Below, one piece after another: positions 24,981-36,000 of a DNA stretch of 64,000 nucleotides. The notes beneath the pieces are model-generated. The model was given only the letters and a program-made list of their open reading frames with translations. It made no database searches and was not told the DNA's origin. Positions within the stretch are counted from its first letter, which is position 1. Every line of letters starts with the position of its first letter. The stretch lies in the NCBI GenBank assembly GCA_963813525.1, contig CAWEZI010000005.1:434001-498000 (forward strand), in the 5' to 3' direction. Both the position numbers and the translations under genes were made by a program. This DNA comes from Bog-756 sp963813525 (GTDB lineage Bacteria > Actinomycetota > Acidimicrobiia > Acidimicrobiales > RAAP-2).

Positions 24981-26492
24981 GTGGCAGAGCCGGAAGGCGA
25001 GGAACCACAAGCTTCGACTGTGGAGGCGCTTTCCGCCGAGCGCCGTCGGAAGCGCGACGAACTGGTCGAAAAGGGCATCGATCCCTACCCGATCCGTTTT
25101 GATCGCACAGCCACGACGGCGGAACTGCGGGAGCAGCACGGTGACCTGGAAGCCGACCTCCGAACCGGCCAGACCGTGCGGGTTGCCGGCCGCCTGACCA
25201 GCATCCGCGGTCACGGCAAACTCTCCTTCGCCAACCTGGAGGACGTCACCGGCAGGATCCAGCTCCTCGTGCAACAGGCCAACATCGATGATCGGTCCAC
25301 TACCGTGCTGGCCAATTTCGATCTGGGTGACTGGATCGGTGCCGAAGGTGAGGTGATCACGTCGCGGCGGGGTGAACTGTCTGTCGACGTGACCGGCCTG
25401 TGGCTTCTGTCCAAGGCGCTCCTGCCACTGCCCGACAAGTGGCATGGCCTGACGGAGACCGATACCCGCTACCGACAGCGGGAGGTGGATCTGCTGGCCA
25501 ACCCGGCCAGCCGCCGTGTCTTCGACATCCGCTTCAAGGCCGTTGCTGCCATGCGCCGCCTGCTGGTGGCCGAAGACTTCGTCGAGGTGGACACGCCCAT
25601 CCTCCAGCCTCAAGCCGGCGGAGCGCTGGCCCGTCCCTTCATGACCCACGCCAACGCCCTCGACATCGACCTCAGTCTCCGCATCGCCCCCGAGCTCTAC
25701 CTCAAGCGCCTGGTGATCGGCGGCTACGAGAGGGTCTTCGAGATAGCCCGGAACTTCCGGAACGAGGGGGTCGACACCCGCCACAGTCCCGAATTCACCG
25801 CCTTGGAGGCCTATCGGGCCTTTGGCGACGTGAACGACGGGATGGATCTGACCGAGCGGCTCATCGTGGGTGCCACCGAGTCGGCGACAGAGCGGTTGAC
25901 CTTCACCATCGGCGATCGACACATCGACCTCACCCCGCCCTGGCCCCGACGAGAGCTCCTCGATTGGCTGGAGGAGGTGGTGGGCCAGCGCCTCCATCCG
26001 GATGATCCGGTGGAGGAGGTGCGTGCGGTGTGCAAAGAGAACGGTGTCGATTTCCTCCCCGAATGGGGATCGGGAAAGCTCATCTTCGAGATCTACGACA
26101 CCGTTCTGCTGCCCACGGTGGTCAACCCGGTCTTCGTCTGCGGTTTCCCGGTCGAGGTCTCGCCGCTGGCCCGCCACCGCCAGGACGACCCTTCGCTGGC
26201 CGATCGATTCGAGCTGGCCATCGACGGCAAGGAATTGGCCAACGGTTACAGCGAGTTGAACATTCCCGAGGAACAACAGGAACGGTTCCGAGGTGAAGCC
26301 GAAGCAGTTGCCCGGGGCGACCCGGAGGCGCACCCGGCCGACAGGGCCTTCGTGCGGGCCCTCGAGTACGGCCTCCCCCCCACCTCCGGTATCGGCATCG
26401 GTATCGACAGGCTGATCATGCTCATAGCTGAGGTTGAGGCGATCCGCGACGTCATCCTGTTCCCCATGATGCGCCCCGAGGCGACCAATTGA
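24981..26492 (+). CDS. lysS: Lysyl-tRNA synthetase, class II
   Basis: Charges tRNA-Lys with lysine in the cytosol. The OB-fold anticodon domain begins near VRVAGRLTSIRGHGKLSFANLED; class II motif 2 is FEIARNFRNEGVDTRHSPEF and motif 3 is GIGIGIDRLIML near the C-terminus. GTG 24981 gives 503 residues, the normal length, and has AGGAAGAAGG at 24963-24973. An upstream ATG at 24915 would overlap a putative -10 box and has no ribosome site. The gene is next to the divergent tRNA-Lys(CTT), its likely substrate. All class II signatures appear intact. Confidence 0.97.
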   Translation: MAEPEGEEPQASTVEALSAERRRKRDELVEKGIDPYPIRFDRTATTAELREQHGDLEADLRTGQTVRVAGRLTSIRGHGKLSFANLEDVTGRIQLLVQQANIDDRSTTVLANFDLGDWIGAEGEVITSRRGELSVDVTGLWLLSKALLPLPDKWHGLTETDTRYRQREVDLLANPASRRVFDIRFKAVAAMRRLLVAEDFVEVDTPILQPQAGGALARPFMTHANALDIDLSLRIAPELYLKRLVIGGYERVFEIARNFRNEGVDTRHSPEFTALEAYRAFGDVNDGMDLTERLIVGATESATERLTFTIGDRHIDLTPPWPRRELLDWLEEVVGQRLHPDDPVEEVRAVCKENGVDFLPEWGSGKLIFEIYDTVLLPTVVNPVFVCGFPVEVSPLARHRQDDPSLADRFELAIDGKELANGYSELNIPEEQQERFRGEAEAVARGDPEAHPADRAFVRALEYGLPPTSGIGIGIDRLIMLIAEVEAIRDVILFPMMRPEATN

Positions 26493-27154
26493 CCGAGGTC
26501 AGGTCGGCGGATCCCGAGGCGATCGGGCGCCGTGGACGCTGTGTTTGGCCCGCCGGTCCAGTGATCGCAGGCGACTGTTTCGAGATGGTTTGAGCCGAGC
26601 CCATCGGTCGGCTCTCGGTCGCCCGTCGTCTACTTCACACTCATGACCGGCTACCGGTGCCTCAACGCCCATCGCATGTCCACAAAGTCGGACTGTCGGG
26701 TCACGCGTGTTCTTTTGCGGACTTTCCAATTGCTTTGGCGAGGCTCTTTCTAGTTTTTTCCATCAGTCACTTTTTCAATTGTCCTGCTGCTCGATCGTGC
26801 TTGATCATTTCCGTGGCCCGACCGTTTTCGTGCGTCATCCCTTGGCTGTACCGAGCGCCTGACTTGGTACGGACGCTTCGGGTGCCCTCTTCTCGTCCGC
26901 CCTTTTGTTGGTCTTCCGCATTCATTTAGCTGTCTTTCGAGTCATTTCTTGATCCATGTGCGCGAGCACATGCGCAGCACTGTCAATTTTTAGGATTGCA
27001 ATACATTGACCCTGTCGGTAATGTCCGTTCGATCGGAGCGTGATTCTTGGGCAGGAAGACGGGGGGAACCGTCGGATCTTGTCAGTAGTGGAGGTGGGTT
27101 CGCGCCCCGGCGGAAGATCTACGACATAGAAGATCTACGGAATAGGGGGATCAC
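26493..27154. other. AT-richer 660-bp intergenic region before the first giant protein
   Basis: No gene supported. About 26640-27020 is visibly richer in T and A than its neighbours, with pyrimidine runs. It contains a perfect hairpin CATGTGC-GCGA-GCACATG at 26955-26972 (GNRA-type loop) and, at 27113-27123 and 27129-27139, two direct copies of GAAGATCTACG in the leader. A ribosome site AGGGGG precedes the ATG at 27155. Confidence 0.7.
26996..27024 (+). promoter_or_regulatory. Possible promoter of the first giant protein
   Basis: TTGCAA at 26996-27001 and TAATGT at 27019-27024, 17 bp apart, in the AT-rich stretch about 130 bp before the ATG. The match is partial. Confidence 0.3.
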
Positions 27155-30100
27155 ATGCACGAAGCTTCGGTGCTTCCGGTCCGTGCGGCGCGCTCTGGTG
27201 CGCGCCGGGTCATACGACTGGGTCTGAGCGTCCTTCTCCTGCTCGGGGTGGCTGTCGGAGCGGAGCTGTCCCTCGACGTCACCAACGCCTTCGCCGCCAC
27301 GGCGCCCACCTGGGTGACGGGTCAGTACTTCTCCGCCATCAAGGGCGTGCCCTTCTGTTACGACGTCTCCATCTCCAACTCGGCGGCCCTTCCTTTGACC
27401 AGCATGACCGTCGGTGCCACGCCGGCCAACGTTACGAACTACTCGATCCAGGACGTCAACCTGGCTGCCGGCACCGGCCAGGTCTGTGGTACCAACAACA
27501 ACACGGCGGCTAGCGCACCGGTGACTATGGCCCCGGTGGCCTCCAACGGCAGCAGCGCAACCGACAGCGTTGCGCTGTGGTCGCAGAACGAATGCACCTG
27601 GGCGTCGACCGGAACCGGCCTCAGCACAGCGGTCTCCATGTTCGACTCCAACCAGGACCTCGAGCAGGCCGGTTCGCAGTCGGCCTTCGGCCAAGCCATC
27701 ACCAACGGGGTGAAGGGCGGAACCAGCCTCGACAAACCGACCTGCACCGGCGGCGTGGGTGTCTCCGAATCCGGCGGGGACGGCGACGCCTGGACGATGA
27801 ACACCGCCAATCCGCTGCCTACCCCGACCGACACCAACCCCTCGGCGGCCCAGGGTGATCTGCCGTCGTCCAACCTCGACCTCACCAGTGCCAGCGGCGG
27901 CTCGGTGGGAGGCTGTTACGGAGCTCTCAACATTTTCGCCTCGACCAGCACCTCCGCTTTCGGGACGTCGACCGCCTCGATGACCCTGCCCAGCTCCTGG
28001 GTGAACGGCGGGGACTGCGCCTACGGGTCTCTCGGCTCCAACTCGGCCGGGGGCAATACCGACACGGCGGCGAACGGGCCCACCGGCGATGCCAACTGTC
28101 CGCCTTCACAGGCCGACGTCAACGCCGGCTTGGTCAGCTGCACCGTCGTCCTCTCGTCGGGCAACGACGAGAACGGGTCGACCAACTACTCGAGCCTCGA
28201 ACTCTTCTACAACGGCCAGCCCGTGCCCCAGACGCCGACTGCCACCCTCTCTACCGGCGGGACCGCTGTGGGCAGCACCGTGAGTGTGACCGGAGGGACC
28301 AACTGGTGGGGTGCACCCGACGGAGCGCCTAACGCCGCCCCCTACGGAGACTTCCAGAATAGTGCTGCCAACTTCTACCCGGTCAGCGCACCGTCGGTTT
28401 TCATCGGTACCAGCCGGGGGTCGGCCGTGCCCGTGGTCAACTCGACAGTCACTATCCCGGCCAACACCTACGCCTGCACCGGCGCCGAGAGCACCACGGT
28501 GGGACCCAATCCCTGCACGTTGACGCCCGGGACGCCTTCGGGCTCGTTCCAGGTGCCCAGCGGTCTCAGCCCCGGTACGTACAACGTCTACATCGACGAG
28601 ACCAACACCTCGCCGCTACCGGGGAACGGTCCCAACGACGCCTACCAGACGAGCCGGGGCACCAACCTGGGCACGGCCGAGTCGGCCAGCACCCTGGTAG
28701 TGGGGACGGCACCGTCGATCACCTCGGCCGCCGGCACGACCTTTACCACGGGCAGTGCCGGTAGCTTTACGGTGACCACCTCGGGGTCGCCGACGCCGTC
28801 GATTTCCGAATCGGGCGGTCTGGACGGTTTGACCTTCAACGACAACGGCAACGGCACAGCCACCCTGTCCGGCACGCCCACGGTCAGCGGCAGCTTCCCG
28901 ATCACCATCAACGCCTCCAACGGCATCGCACCGGCGGCCAGTCAGTCCTTCACTCTCACCGTCGACGCCGCCCCGGCCATCACCTCGGCCAGCTCGACCA
29001 CCTTCACCACAGGCAGCGCAGGTAGTTTCACCGTCACCTCGACCGGCAATCCCAACGCAGGTCTTTCGGAGACTGGCACATTGCCGACCGGTGTGAGCTT
29101 CGTCGGCAACGGCAACGGCACCGCCACCCTGGCCGGTACGCCCTCGGTCAGCGGCAGCTTCCCCTTGACCATTACCGCCACCAACGGGGTCGGTAGCCCG
29201 GCCACCCAGTCCTTCACCCTCACCGTGGACGCCGCCCCGGCCATCACATCTGCCAGCTCGACCACATTCACCGAGGGCAGCGCCGGCAGCTTCACCGTCA
29301 CCTCGACCGGCAATCCCACCAACTCCCTCTCGGAGACCGGCACGCTGCCGGCTGGTGTTGGCTTCGCCGACAACGGCAACGGCACAGCCACCCTGTCCGG
29401 CACACCCACGGTCAGCGGCAGCTTCTCCTTCAGCATCAAGGCCTCCAACGGGGTGGGCAGTCCGGCCACCCAGTCCTTCACCCTCACCGTCGACGCCGCC
29501 CCGGCCATCACATCTGCCAGCTCGACCACATTTACGGTGGGCACTGCCGGCAGCTTCACCGTCACCTCGACCGGCAATCCCACCGACTCCCTCTCGGCGA
29601 GCGGATCGCTTCCCACCGGGGTGACCTTCATCGACAACGGCAACGGGACGGGCACCATGGCCGGCACTCCGGCCGCCGGCACCAGCGGGACGTACACGGC
29701 CACGATCACCGCCACCAACGGGGTCGGTAGCCCGGCCACCCAGTCCTTCACTCTCACCGTGGATGCCGCCCCGGCCATCACTTCGGCCAGCTCGACCACA
29801 TTCACCGAGGGCAGTGCCGGCAGCTTCGCCGTCACCTCGACCGGCAATCCCAACGCCGCACTTTCGGAATCCGGCACGCTGCCGGCCGGTGTGAGCTTTG
29901 TTGACAACGGTAACGGGACGGCCACCCTGGCCGGCACTCCCACCGTGAGCGGGAGCTATCCCTTCACCATCACCGCCAACAACGGCGTGGACAGCCCTGC
30001 CACCCAGTCCTTCACCCTTACGGTGGACGGTCCCCCGACCATCACCTCGACCCCCGGCACCACCTTTGCCGAAACGGTGACGAGTTCCTTCAAAGTGACG

Positions 30101-32950
30101 ACCTCGGCCACACCCACGGCTGCCCTCAGTGAGACAGGAGCGCTGCCCACCGGGGTCACCTTCACCGACAACGGTAACGGGACGGCCACCCTGGCCGGCA
30201 CGCCGGCGAGCGGCACCGCCGGCACCTACACCCTGACCATCGATGCCGACAACGGCTTCTCCCCGGACGCCACCCAGACGTTCACCCTGACCGTCGACCA
30301 GACCCTCCAGTCCCCGTCGATCACGTCAGCGGACGGCGCCACCTTCGGCCAAGGCAGCCCCGACAGCTTTACCGTCACCTCCACGGGAACGCCTACGTCC
30401 TCCCTCACCGAGAGCGGCCCGCTGCCCACCGGGGTGACCTTCACCGACAACGGTGACGGCACCGCCACCCTGGCCGGTACGCCCACCTCCCAGGGCAGCT
30501 TCCCCTTCACCATCACCGCCACCAACGGAGTGGGCAGTCCGGCCAGCCAGTCCTTCACCCTCACGGTGGACGCCGCCCCGGTCATCACCTCGGCTGACTC
30601 CGCGACCTTCACCGAAAGGAACGCCGGGTCCTTCACCGTGACCTCCACCGGCACGCCCACCTCGGCCCTGACCGAGTCGGGGTCCCTGCCCACCGGGGTC
30701 ACTTTCAACGACAACGGGGACGGCACGGCCACCCTGTCCGGCACCCCGGCCGCCGGCACCCGCGGCAGCTACGTGATCACCATCGGCGGCTCGAACGGCG
30801 TGGCTCCGGATGCCAGCCAGACCTTCACCCTGACCGTCGACGCCGCCCCGGCCATCACCTCGGCCGACAGCACCACCTTCACCGAAGGCAGCGCCGGCAC
30901 CTTTACAGTGGATACGTCGGCCAGCCCCACGGCCTCCTTGTCGGAGACGGGCACACTGCCAGCTGGGGTCAACTTCACCGACAACGGTGGCGGCACGGCC
31001 ACCCTGGCTGGTACGCCCACAGCACAGGGCGTCTACACCTTCACCATCGGCGCCACCAACGGCGTGGCCCCTGACGCCAGCCAGACCTTCACGCTGACGG
31101 TGGACGCCTCCCCGGCCATCACCTCGGCCGACAGCACCACCTTCACCGCCGGCAGTGCCGGCACCTTTACCGTGACCACGACCGGCACCCCGACCGCCGC
31201 CCTGACCGAGTCGGGGAACCTTCCCAGCGGGGTGACCTTCGCCGACAACGGTAACGGCACCGCTACCCTGGCCGGCACTCCGGCCGCCGGTGGCGGCGGG
31301 AGCTACACCTTCTCCATCGATGCCTCCAACGGCGTGGCCCCGGACGCCAGCCAGACCTTCACCCTGACCGTGGACGCCGCCCCGGCCATCACCTCGGCCG
31401 ACGGCACCACCTTCAGCGAGGGCAGCGCCGGCACCTTCACCGTGACTTCCACCGGAGATCCCACAGCCGCCCTGACCGAGTCGGGGAACCTGCCCGCCAG
31501 GGTCAGCTTCAGCGACAACGGCGACGGCACGGCCACGCTGGCCGGCACACCGACCGCACAGGGGGCCTTCACCCTCACCATCCACGCCGACAACGGGGTG
31601 GCCCCCAATGCCAGCCAGTCCTTCACTCTCACGGTCGACGCCGCTCCGGTCATTACCTCAGCCGACAGCAAGACGTTCACCGTAGGCAGTGCCGGCACGT
31701 TCACGGTGCGCTCGACGGGGACGCCGACCGCCGCCCTGACCGAGACCGGCCCTCTGCCCGGCGGTGTGGCCTTCAGCGACAACGGTGACGGGACCGCCAC
31801 GCTGGCTGGCACGCCGGCCATCGGAACCGGCGGGAGCTATCCGATCACCATCGGCGCCTCTAACGGAGTGGCTCCGGATGCCAGCCAGTCCTTCACCCTC
31901 ACGGTGGACGCCGCCCCGTCTGTTACCTCGGCCAGCTCGACCACCTTCACCGAAGGGAGCGCCGGTACCTTCACGGTGACCTCGGCCGGCTATCCGACGG
32001 CGTCGCTGACCGACACGGGGGCTCTGCCCGCCGGGGTCACCTTCACCGACAACGGTGACGGGACGGCCACCCTGGACGGAACGCCCACAGCGCAGGGCGC
32101 CTTCCCGATCACCATTCATGCCGCCAACGGGGTGACCCCCAACGCCAGCCAGTCGTTCACCCTGACGGTGGATGCCGCCCCGGTCATCACCTCGGCCAGC
32201 TCCACCACCTTCACCGAGGGCAAGCTCAGCAACTTCCAGGTGACCGCCACCGGCACCCCGACGCCGACCGTCACCGAATCGGGCGCACTGCCGAGCGGTG
32301 TGGCCTTCAGCCACGGGGCGCTGACCGGCACGCCCAGCCAGACGGGGACGTTCGCTCTGACTTTCACCGCCACCAACGGGGTGGGCAGCCCGGCCAGTCA
32401 GTCCTTCACCCTCACCGTCGGGACGGAGCCGGTGTTCACGTCGGCCAACGACACCACCTTCACCGAGGGCAGCGCCGGCACCTTCACGCCGACGGCCACC
32501 GGTTACCCGACTCCCTCCATCAGCGAGTTCGGCAACCTCCCGAGCGGGGTGACCTTCAGCGGCGGTGTCCTGTCGGGCACGCCGACCCAGAGCGGCACCT
32601 TCCAGATCGGGTTCGACGCCACCAACGGAGTGGGTGCGGGCACCGTCCAGGACTTCACCCTGACCGTCAACGGCCTCACCATCACCTCCACCTCACCGCT
32701 GCCGCCGGTGACCGAAGGCACCCACTACAGCGATCAGCTGACGGCCAGCGGCGGCGTCCTGCCGCTCAAGTGGGCCAAGGTGGGAGCTCTGCCCAAGGGA
32801 CTGGCCATAACCAAGACGGGCGTGCTGCAGGGCACCGTCAAGACGAGTGTGGCCACCGGTACCGTCACCATCAAAGTGAAGGTCACCGATTCCACCAAGA
32901 AGAAGCACCAGACGACCACGGCCACCTTCTCGATCACCATCAATTCTTAG
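27155..32950 (+). CDS. Giant secreted Ig-like repeat protein 1 (15 PIG repeats)
   Basis: Predicted 1931-residue exported protein. Residues 1-48 form a long Sec signal (basic start, LSVLLLLGVAVGAEL, likely cleavage after AFAA). An N-terminal domain of about 470 residues, not recognised, is followed by 15 tandem Ig-like (PIG) repeats of about 83-91 residues, each starting PAITSASSTTFTEGSAGSF-like and ending FTLTVD. Most repeats carry DNGNGT or DNGDGT, a possible calcium loop. The final 90 residues (ITSTSPLPPVTEGTHYSDQ ...) are a distinct Ig-like cap. No LPXTG, no transmembrane anchor. An extended surface fibre or adhesin is likely. Ribosome site AGGGGG. It is 69 bp from its neighbour, giant protein 2. 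Confidence 0.85.
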   Translation: MHEASVLPVRAARSGARRVIRLGLSVLLLLGVAVGAELSLDVTNAFAATAPTWVTGQYFSAIKGVPFCYDVSISNSAALPLTSMTVGATPANVTNYSIQDVNLAAGTGQVCGTNNNTAASAPVTMAPVASNGSSATDSVALWSQNECTWASTGTGLSTAVSMFDSNQDLEQAGSQSAFGQAITNGVKGGTSLDKPTCTGGVGVSESGGDGDAWTMNTANPLPTPTDTNPSAAQGDLPSSNLDLTSASGGSVGGCYGALNIFASTSTSAFGTSTASMTLPSSWVNGGDCAYGSLGSNSAGGNTDTAANGPTGDANCPPSQADVNAGLVSCTVVLSSGNDENGSTNYSSLELFYNGQPVPQTPTATLSTGGTAVGSTVSVTGGTNWWGAPDGAPNAAPYGDFQNSAANFYPVSAPSVFIGTSRGSAVPVVNSTVTIPANTYACTGAESTTVGPNPCTLTPGTPSGSFQVPSGLSPGTYNVYIDETNTSPLPGNGPNDAYQTSRGTNLGTAESASTLVVGTAPSITSAAGTTFTTGSAGSFTVTTSGSPTPSISESGGLDGLTFNDNGNGTATLSGTPTVSGSFPITINASNGIAPAASQSFTLTVDAAPAITSASSTTFTTGSAGSFTVTSTGNPNAGLSETGTLPTGVSFVGNGNGTATLAGTPSVSGSFPLTITATNGVGSPATQSFTLTVDAAPAITSASSTTFTEGSAGSFTVTSTGNPTNSLSETGTLPAGVGFADNGNGTATLSGTPTVSGSFSFSIKASNGVGSPATQSFTLTVDAAPAITSASSTTFTVGTAGSFTVTSTGNPTDSLSASGSLPTGVTFIDNGNGTGTMAGTPAAGTSGTYTATITATNGVGSPATQSFTLTVDAAPAITSASSTTFTEGSAGSFAVTSTGNPNAALSESGTLPAGVSFVDNGNGTATLAGTPTVSGSYPFTITANNGVDSPATQSFTLTVDGPPTITSTPGTTFAETVTSSFKVTTSATPTAALSETGALPTGVTFTDNGNGTATLAGTPASGTAGTYTLTIDADNGFSPDATQTFTLTVDQTLQSPSITSADGATFGQGSPDSFTVTSTGTPTSSLTESGPLPTGVTFTDNGDGTATLAGTPTSQGSFPFTITATNGVGSPASQSFTLTVDAAPVITSADSATFTERNAGSFTVTSTGTPTSALTESGSLPTGVTFNDNGDGTATLSGTPAAGTRGSYVITIGGSNGVAPDASQTFTLTVDAAPAITSADSTTFTEGSAGTFTVDTSASPTASLSETGTLPAGVNFTDNGGGTATLAGTPTAQGVYTFTIGATNGVAPDASQTFTLTVDASPAITSADSTTFTAGSAGTFTVTTTGTPTAALTESGNLPSGVTFADNGNGTATLAGTPAAGGGGSYTFSIDASNGVAPDASQTFTLTVDAAPAITSADGTTFSEGSAGTFTVTSTGDPTAALTESGNLPARVSFSDNGDGTATLAGTPTAQGAFTLTIHADNGVAPNASQSFTLTVDAAPVITSADSKTFTVGSAGTFTVRSTGTPTAALTETGPLPGGVAFSDNGDGTATLAGTPAIGTGGSYPITIGASNGVAPDASQSFTLTVDAAPSVTSASSTTFTEGSAGTFTVTSAGYPTASLTDTGALPAGVTFTDNGDGTATLDGTPTAQGAFPITIHAANGVTPNASQSFTLTVDAAPVITSASSTTFTEGKLSNFQVTATGTPTPTVTESGALPSGVAFSHGALTGTPSQTGTFALTFTATNGVGSPASQSFTLTVGTEPVFTSANDTTFTEGSAGTFTPTATGYPTPSISEFGNLPSGVTFSGGVLSGTPTQSGTFQIGFDATNGVGAGTVQDFTLTVNGLTITSTSPLPPVTEGTHYSDQLTASGGVLPLKWAKVGALPKGLAITKTGVLQGTVKTSVATGTVTIKVKVTDSTKKKHQTTTATFSITINS

Positions 32951-33019
32951 AGCGACGTGCGGAACGGACGACACATGCAACGCGAACGCGGTAACGGCAA
33001 AGCGATAGGGGAGAGACAG

Positions 33020-36000
33020 ATGAGCGGTCTGCGCAACCTGACAACGAGGATGGCTCTGGGCACCAAGGCGCTGCTTGCCGTGGTCCTCATGGGCGGAGCC
33101 CTCACCATCGCCACGGCTGCCAGCGTGACGCCGGCGGCAGCATTCTCGGCCACCCCCGTCTGGTACACCACCGGCGGTACGGTGGCGTCATCGCTGACCT
33201 GCGGTACCTGGTACTACACCACCATGGGCGCTCAAACAGGCGGCGGTAGTGCCAGCATCACCATCTACGGCGGCGGTGCCGGCGGTGGCGGCGGTACCCC
33301 GGTGGCCGTTGGCAACACAGCTAACTCGGCAGTCGGGGGTGCGGGGGCCGGCGTGATCGGTACCTTCAACGCGGCGGCAGGTCAGAGTATCGCCGCTTAC
33401 ATCGGTTGTGGTGGCGGCGGCGGCACCGCCCACTCGAGCGGAAGCACGGGCACAGGGGGTACCGGAGGAGCCGGGTATGCCAACGGTGCCAACGGTGGCA
33501 TGTTCTCCTCCAGCGAGGGCGAGTCCTCCGGCGGTGGCGGCGGTGGCGGCGCCTCTGCAGTCTGCGTTTACGGGAATGCCGGCGCCCCCTGCGCCACCCT
33601 TGTGGCCGTGTCGGGCGGCGGCGGAGGCGGCGGCGGGACCCAGTGCACAGGTAACGGGGGGAACGGGGGCACAGGCAACGCCGGCGCCACCTCCGGCACG
33701 ACACCGACGGAGACCAACTCAGCCGCTCCCGGCGGATCGGCCAGCGGGCAAGGCTACGGCGGTGGCGGTGGCGGCGATGACAAGGACAATCAGGCCGGCG
33801 GCGGCGGCGGCGGTGGCGGCGTGGGGGCTCCCGGCAGCACCACGTCGACCACGGCCACCACCGGTGGCGGTGGCGCGGCCAACAGCACCGGTGGTGCGGG
33901 AGGGGCCAAGCTCAGCGGAGGAACGGGTCCAGCGGGAACAGCCGGCTCCGACCCGGCTAGCGGTGTGGGCGCCGGAGCCGGCGGGGTTGGGGGCACCAAC
34001 GGTTCTGGCGACGAGGACAGCGGCGGCGGTGGTGGTGGTGGCGGTTACACCGGCGGCGGAGGCGGAGCCGGCAATGAGTGCTTCGTCGCCCCCGCTCTCG
34101 GTAGTGGTGGCGGCGGAGCCGGCTCCTCCTGGGTGTCGACTTCGAGCCTGACCAACTTCGCTAACGGATCCAATCCGACCTTCGCCGCCGGCAGCGGCAC
34201 CACCTCGACCGCCTGCGGCCGCTCGACGGCACAGGGAACCTCGGGTGGCTCGACCGGCGCCGGGGGTTCCAGTGACAGCACCACGAGCGGCGCCACCGGC
34301 ACCGGGTATACCGGTTGCCCGGGCGGCATCGCCCTCAGCTGGACGGCCCTACCCGGCGCCCCCTCGGGGGTGACGGCAACGCCCGGTAACGGTTCGGTGA
34401 CAGCCAGCTGGACGGCGCCGGCCGATTCGGGCACCTCGTCGATTACCGGCTACAAAGTGACGGCCACGCCTGTGCCCAGCGGTACCGCAGTGAGCCAGAC
34501 CTTCAACTCGACGGCCAGCACCGAAACGCTCAGCGGTCTGACCAACGGCGACCAGTACAACATCTCGGTGGCCGCCATCACCAGCGTGGGCACCGGCCCA
34601 TCGGCCAACGCATCCAACAACCCGATCACCCTGGGGGTGGCGCCGGCCATCACCTCGGCCAACGCCACCACCTTCACCACCGGGTCGGCGGGAACCTTCA
34701 CCGTGACCACCACGGGCAGCCCCACACCGGCCATCACCAAGACCGGGTCGCTGCCCAGCGGCGTGACCTTCGTCGACAACGGCAACGGAACGGCCACACT
34801 GTCGGGAACTCCGGCCACCAGCGGCTCGTACCCGATCACCATCACGGCCAGTAACGGCATCGGCAGTCCGGCCACCCAGACCTTCACGCTGACGGTTCAC
34901 GCAGCCCCGGCCATCACCTCGGCCAGTTCCGCCACCTTCACCACTGGCTCGGCAGGAAGCTTCACCGTGACCGCCACCGGCAATCCCACCCCGGCCCTGT
35001 CGGAGAGCGGGACCCTGCCCAGCGGAGTGAACTTCGTCGACAACGGTAACGGGACAGCCTCCCTGTCCGGCACACCGGCGGCCGGTACCGGCGGGAGCTA
35101 TTCCTTCACCGTCTCGGCCAACAACGGCGTCGGCAGTCCGGCCACCCAGATATTCACCCTGACCGTGGACGCCGCCCCGGCCATCACCTCGGCCGACAGC
35201 ACCACCTTCACTGAGGGCAGCGCCGGGTCCTTCACCGTGACCTCGTCGGGAGTACCCACCGCGGCGCTGTCCGAGACGGGTGCTCTACCCGCCGGGGTCA
35301 CATTCTCGGACAACGGCAACGGGACGGCCTCCCTGTCGGGCACGCCGACCGTCAGCGGTCCCTACTCCTTCACCATCAGGGCGGCCAACTCCGTGAGCCC
35401 GGCGGCCACCCAGACGTTCACCCTGACCGTGGACGCCGCCCCGGCCATCACCTCGGCCGACAGCACCACCTTCACCACCGGGTCGGCTGGTAGTTTCACC
35501 GTGACCTCGACCGGCTATCCCACTTCCGGCCTGTCGGAGAGCGGGTCTCTGCCCACCGGGGTGAACTTCGTCGACAACGGAGACGGGACGGGTTCCCTGT
35601 CGGGGACGCCGGCAGCCGGCACCTCCGGGATCTACTCGATCACCATCACGGCCACCAACGGCGTGGGCAGTCCGGCTACCCAGACATTCACGCTGACCGT
35701 GGACGCCGCCCCGGCCATCACCTCGGCCGACAACGCCACCTTCACTGAGGGCAGCGCCGGGTCCTTCACGGTGACCTCGACGGGCCTTCCCACTGCAACA
35801 TTCTCGGAGACCGGTGCGCTGCCTGACGGGGTGACCTTCAGTGACAACGGTGACGGCACGGCCACCCTGGCCGGCACTCCGACCGAGGAGGGCGTCTTCA
35901 CGTTCACCATCGACGCCTCCAACGGGGTGACCCCGGACGCCACCCAGTCCTTCACCCTCACCGTGGACGGCCCGCCGGCCATCACCTCGGCCGACAGCGC

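Noticed and set aside
26657..26929. Small open frame in the AT-rich intergenic region
   Set aside because: No ribosome site, unusual composition and no recognisable sequence.
27025..27154. Riboswitch in the leader of giant protein 1
   Set aside because: Only short hairpins and a direct repeat were found; no core of a known riboswitch class.
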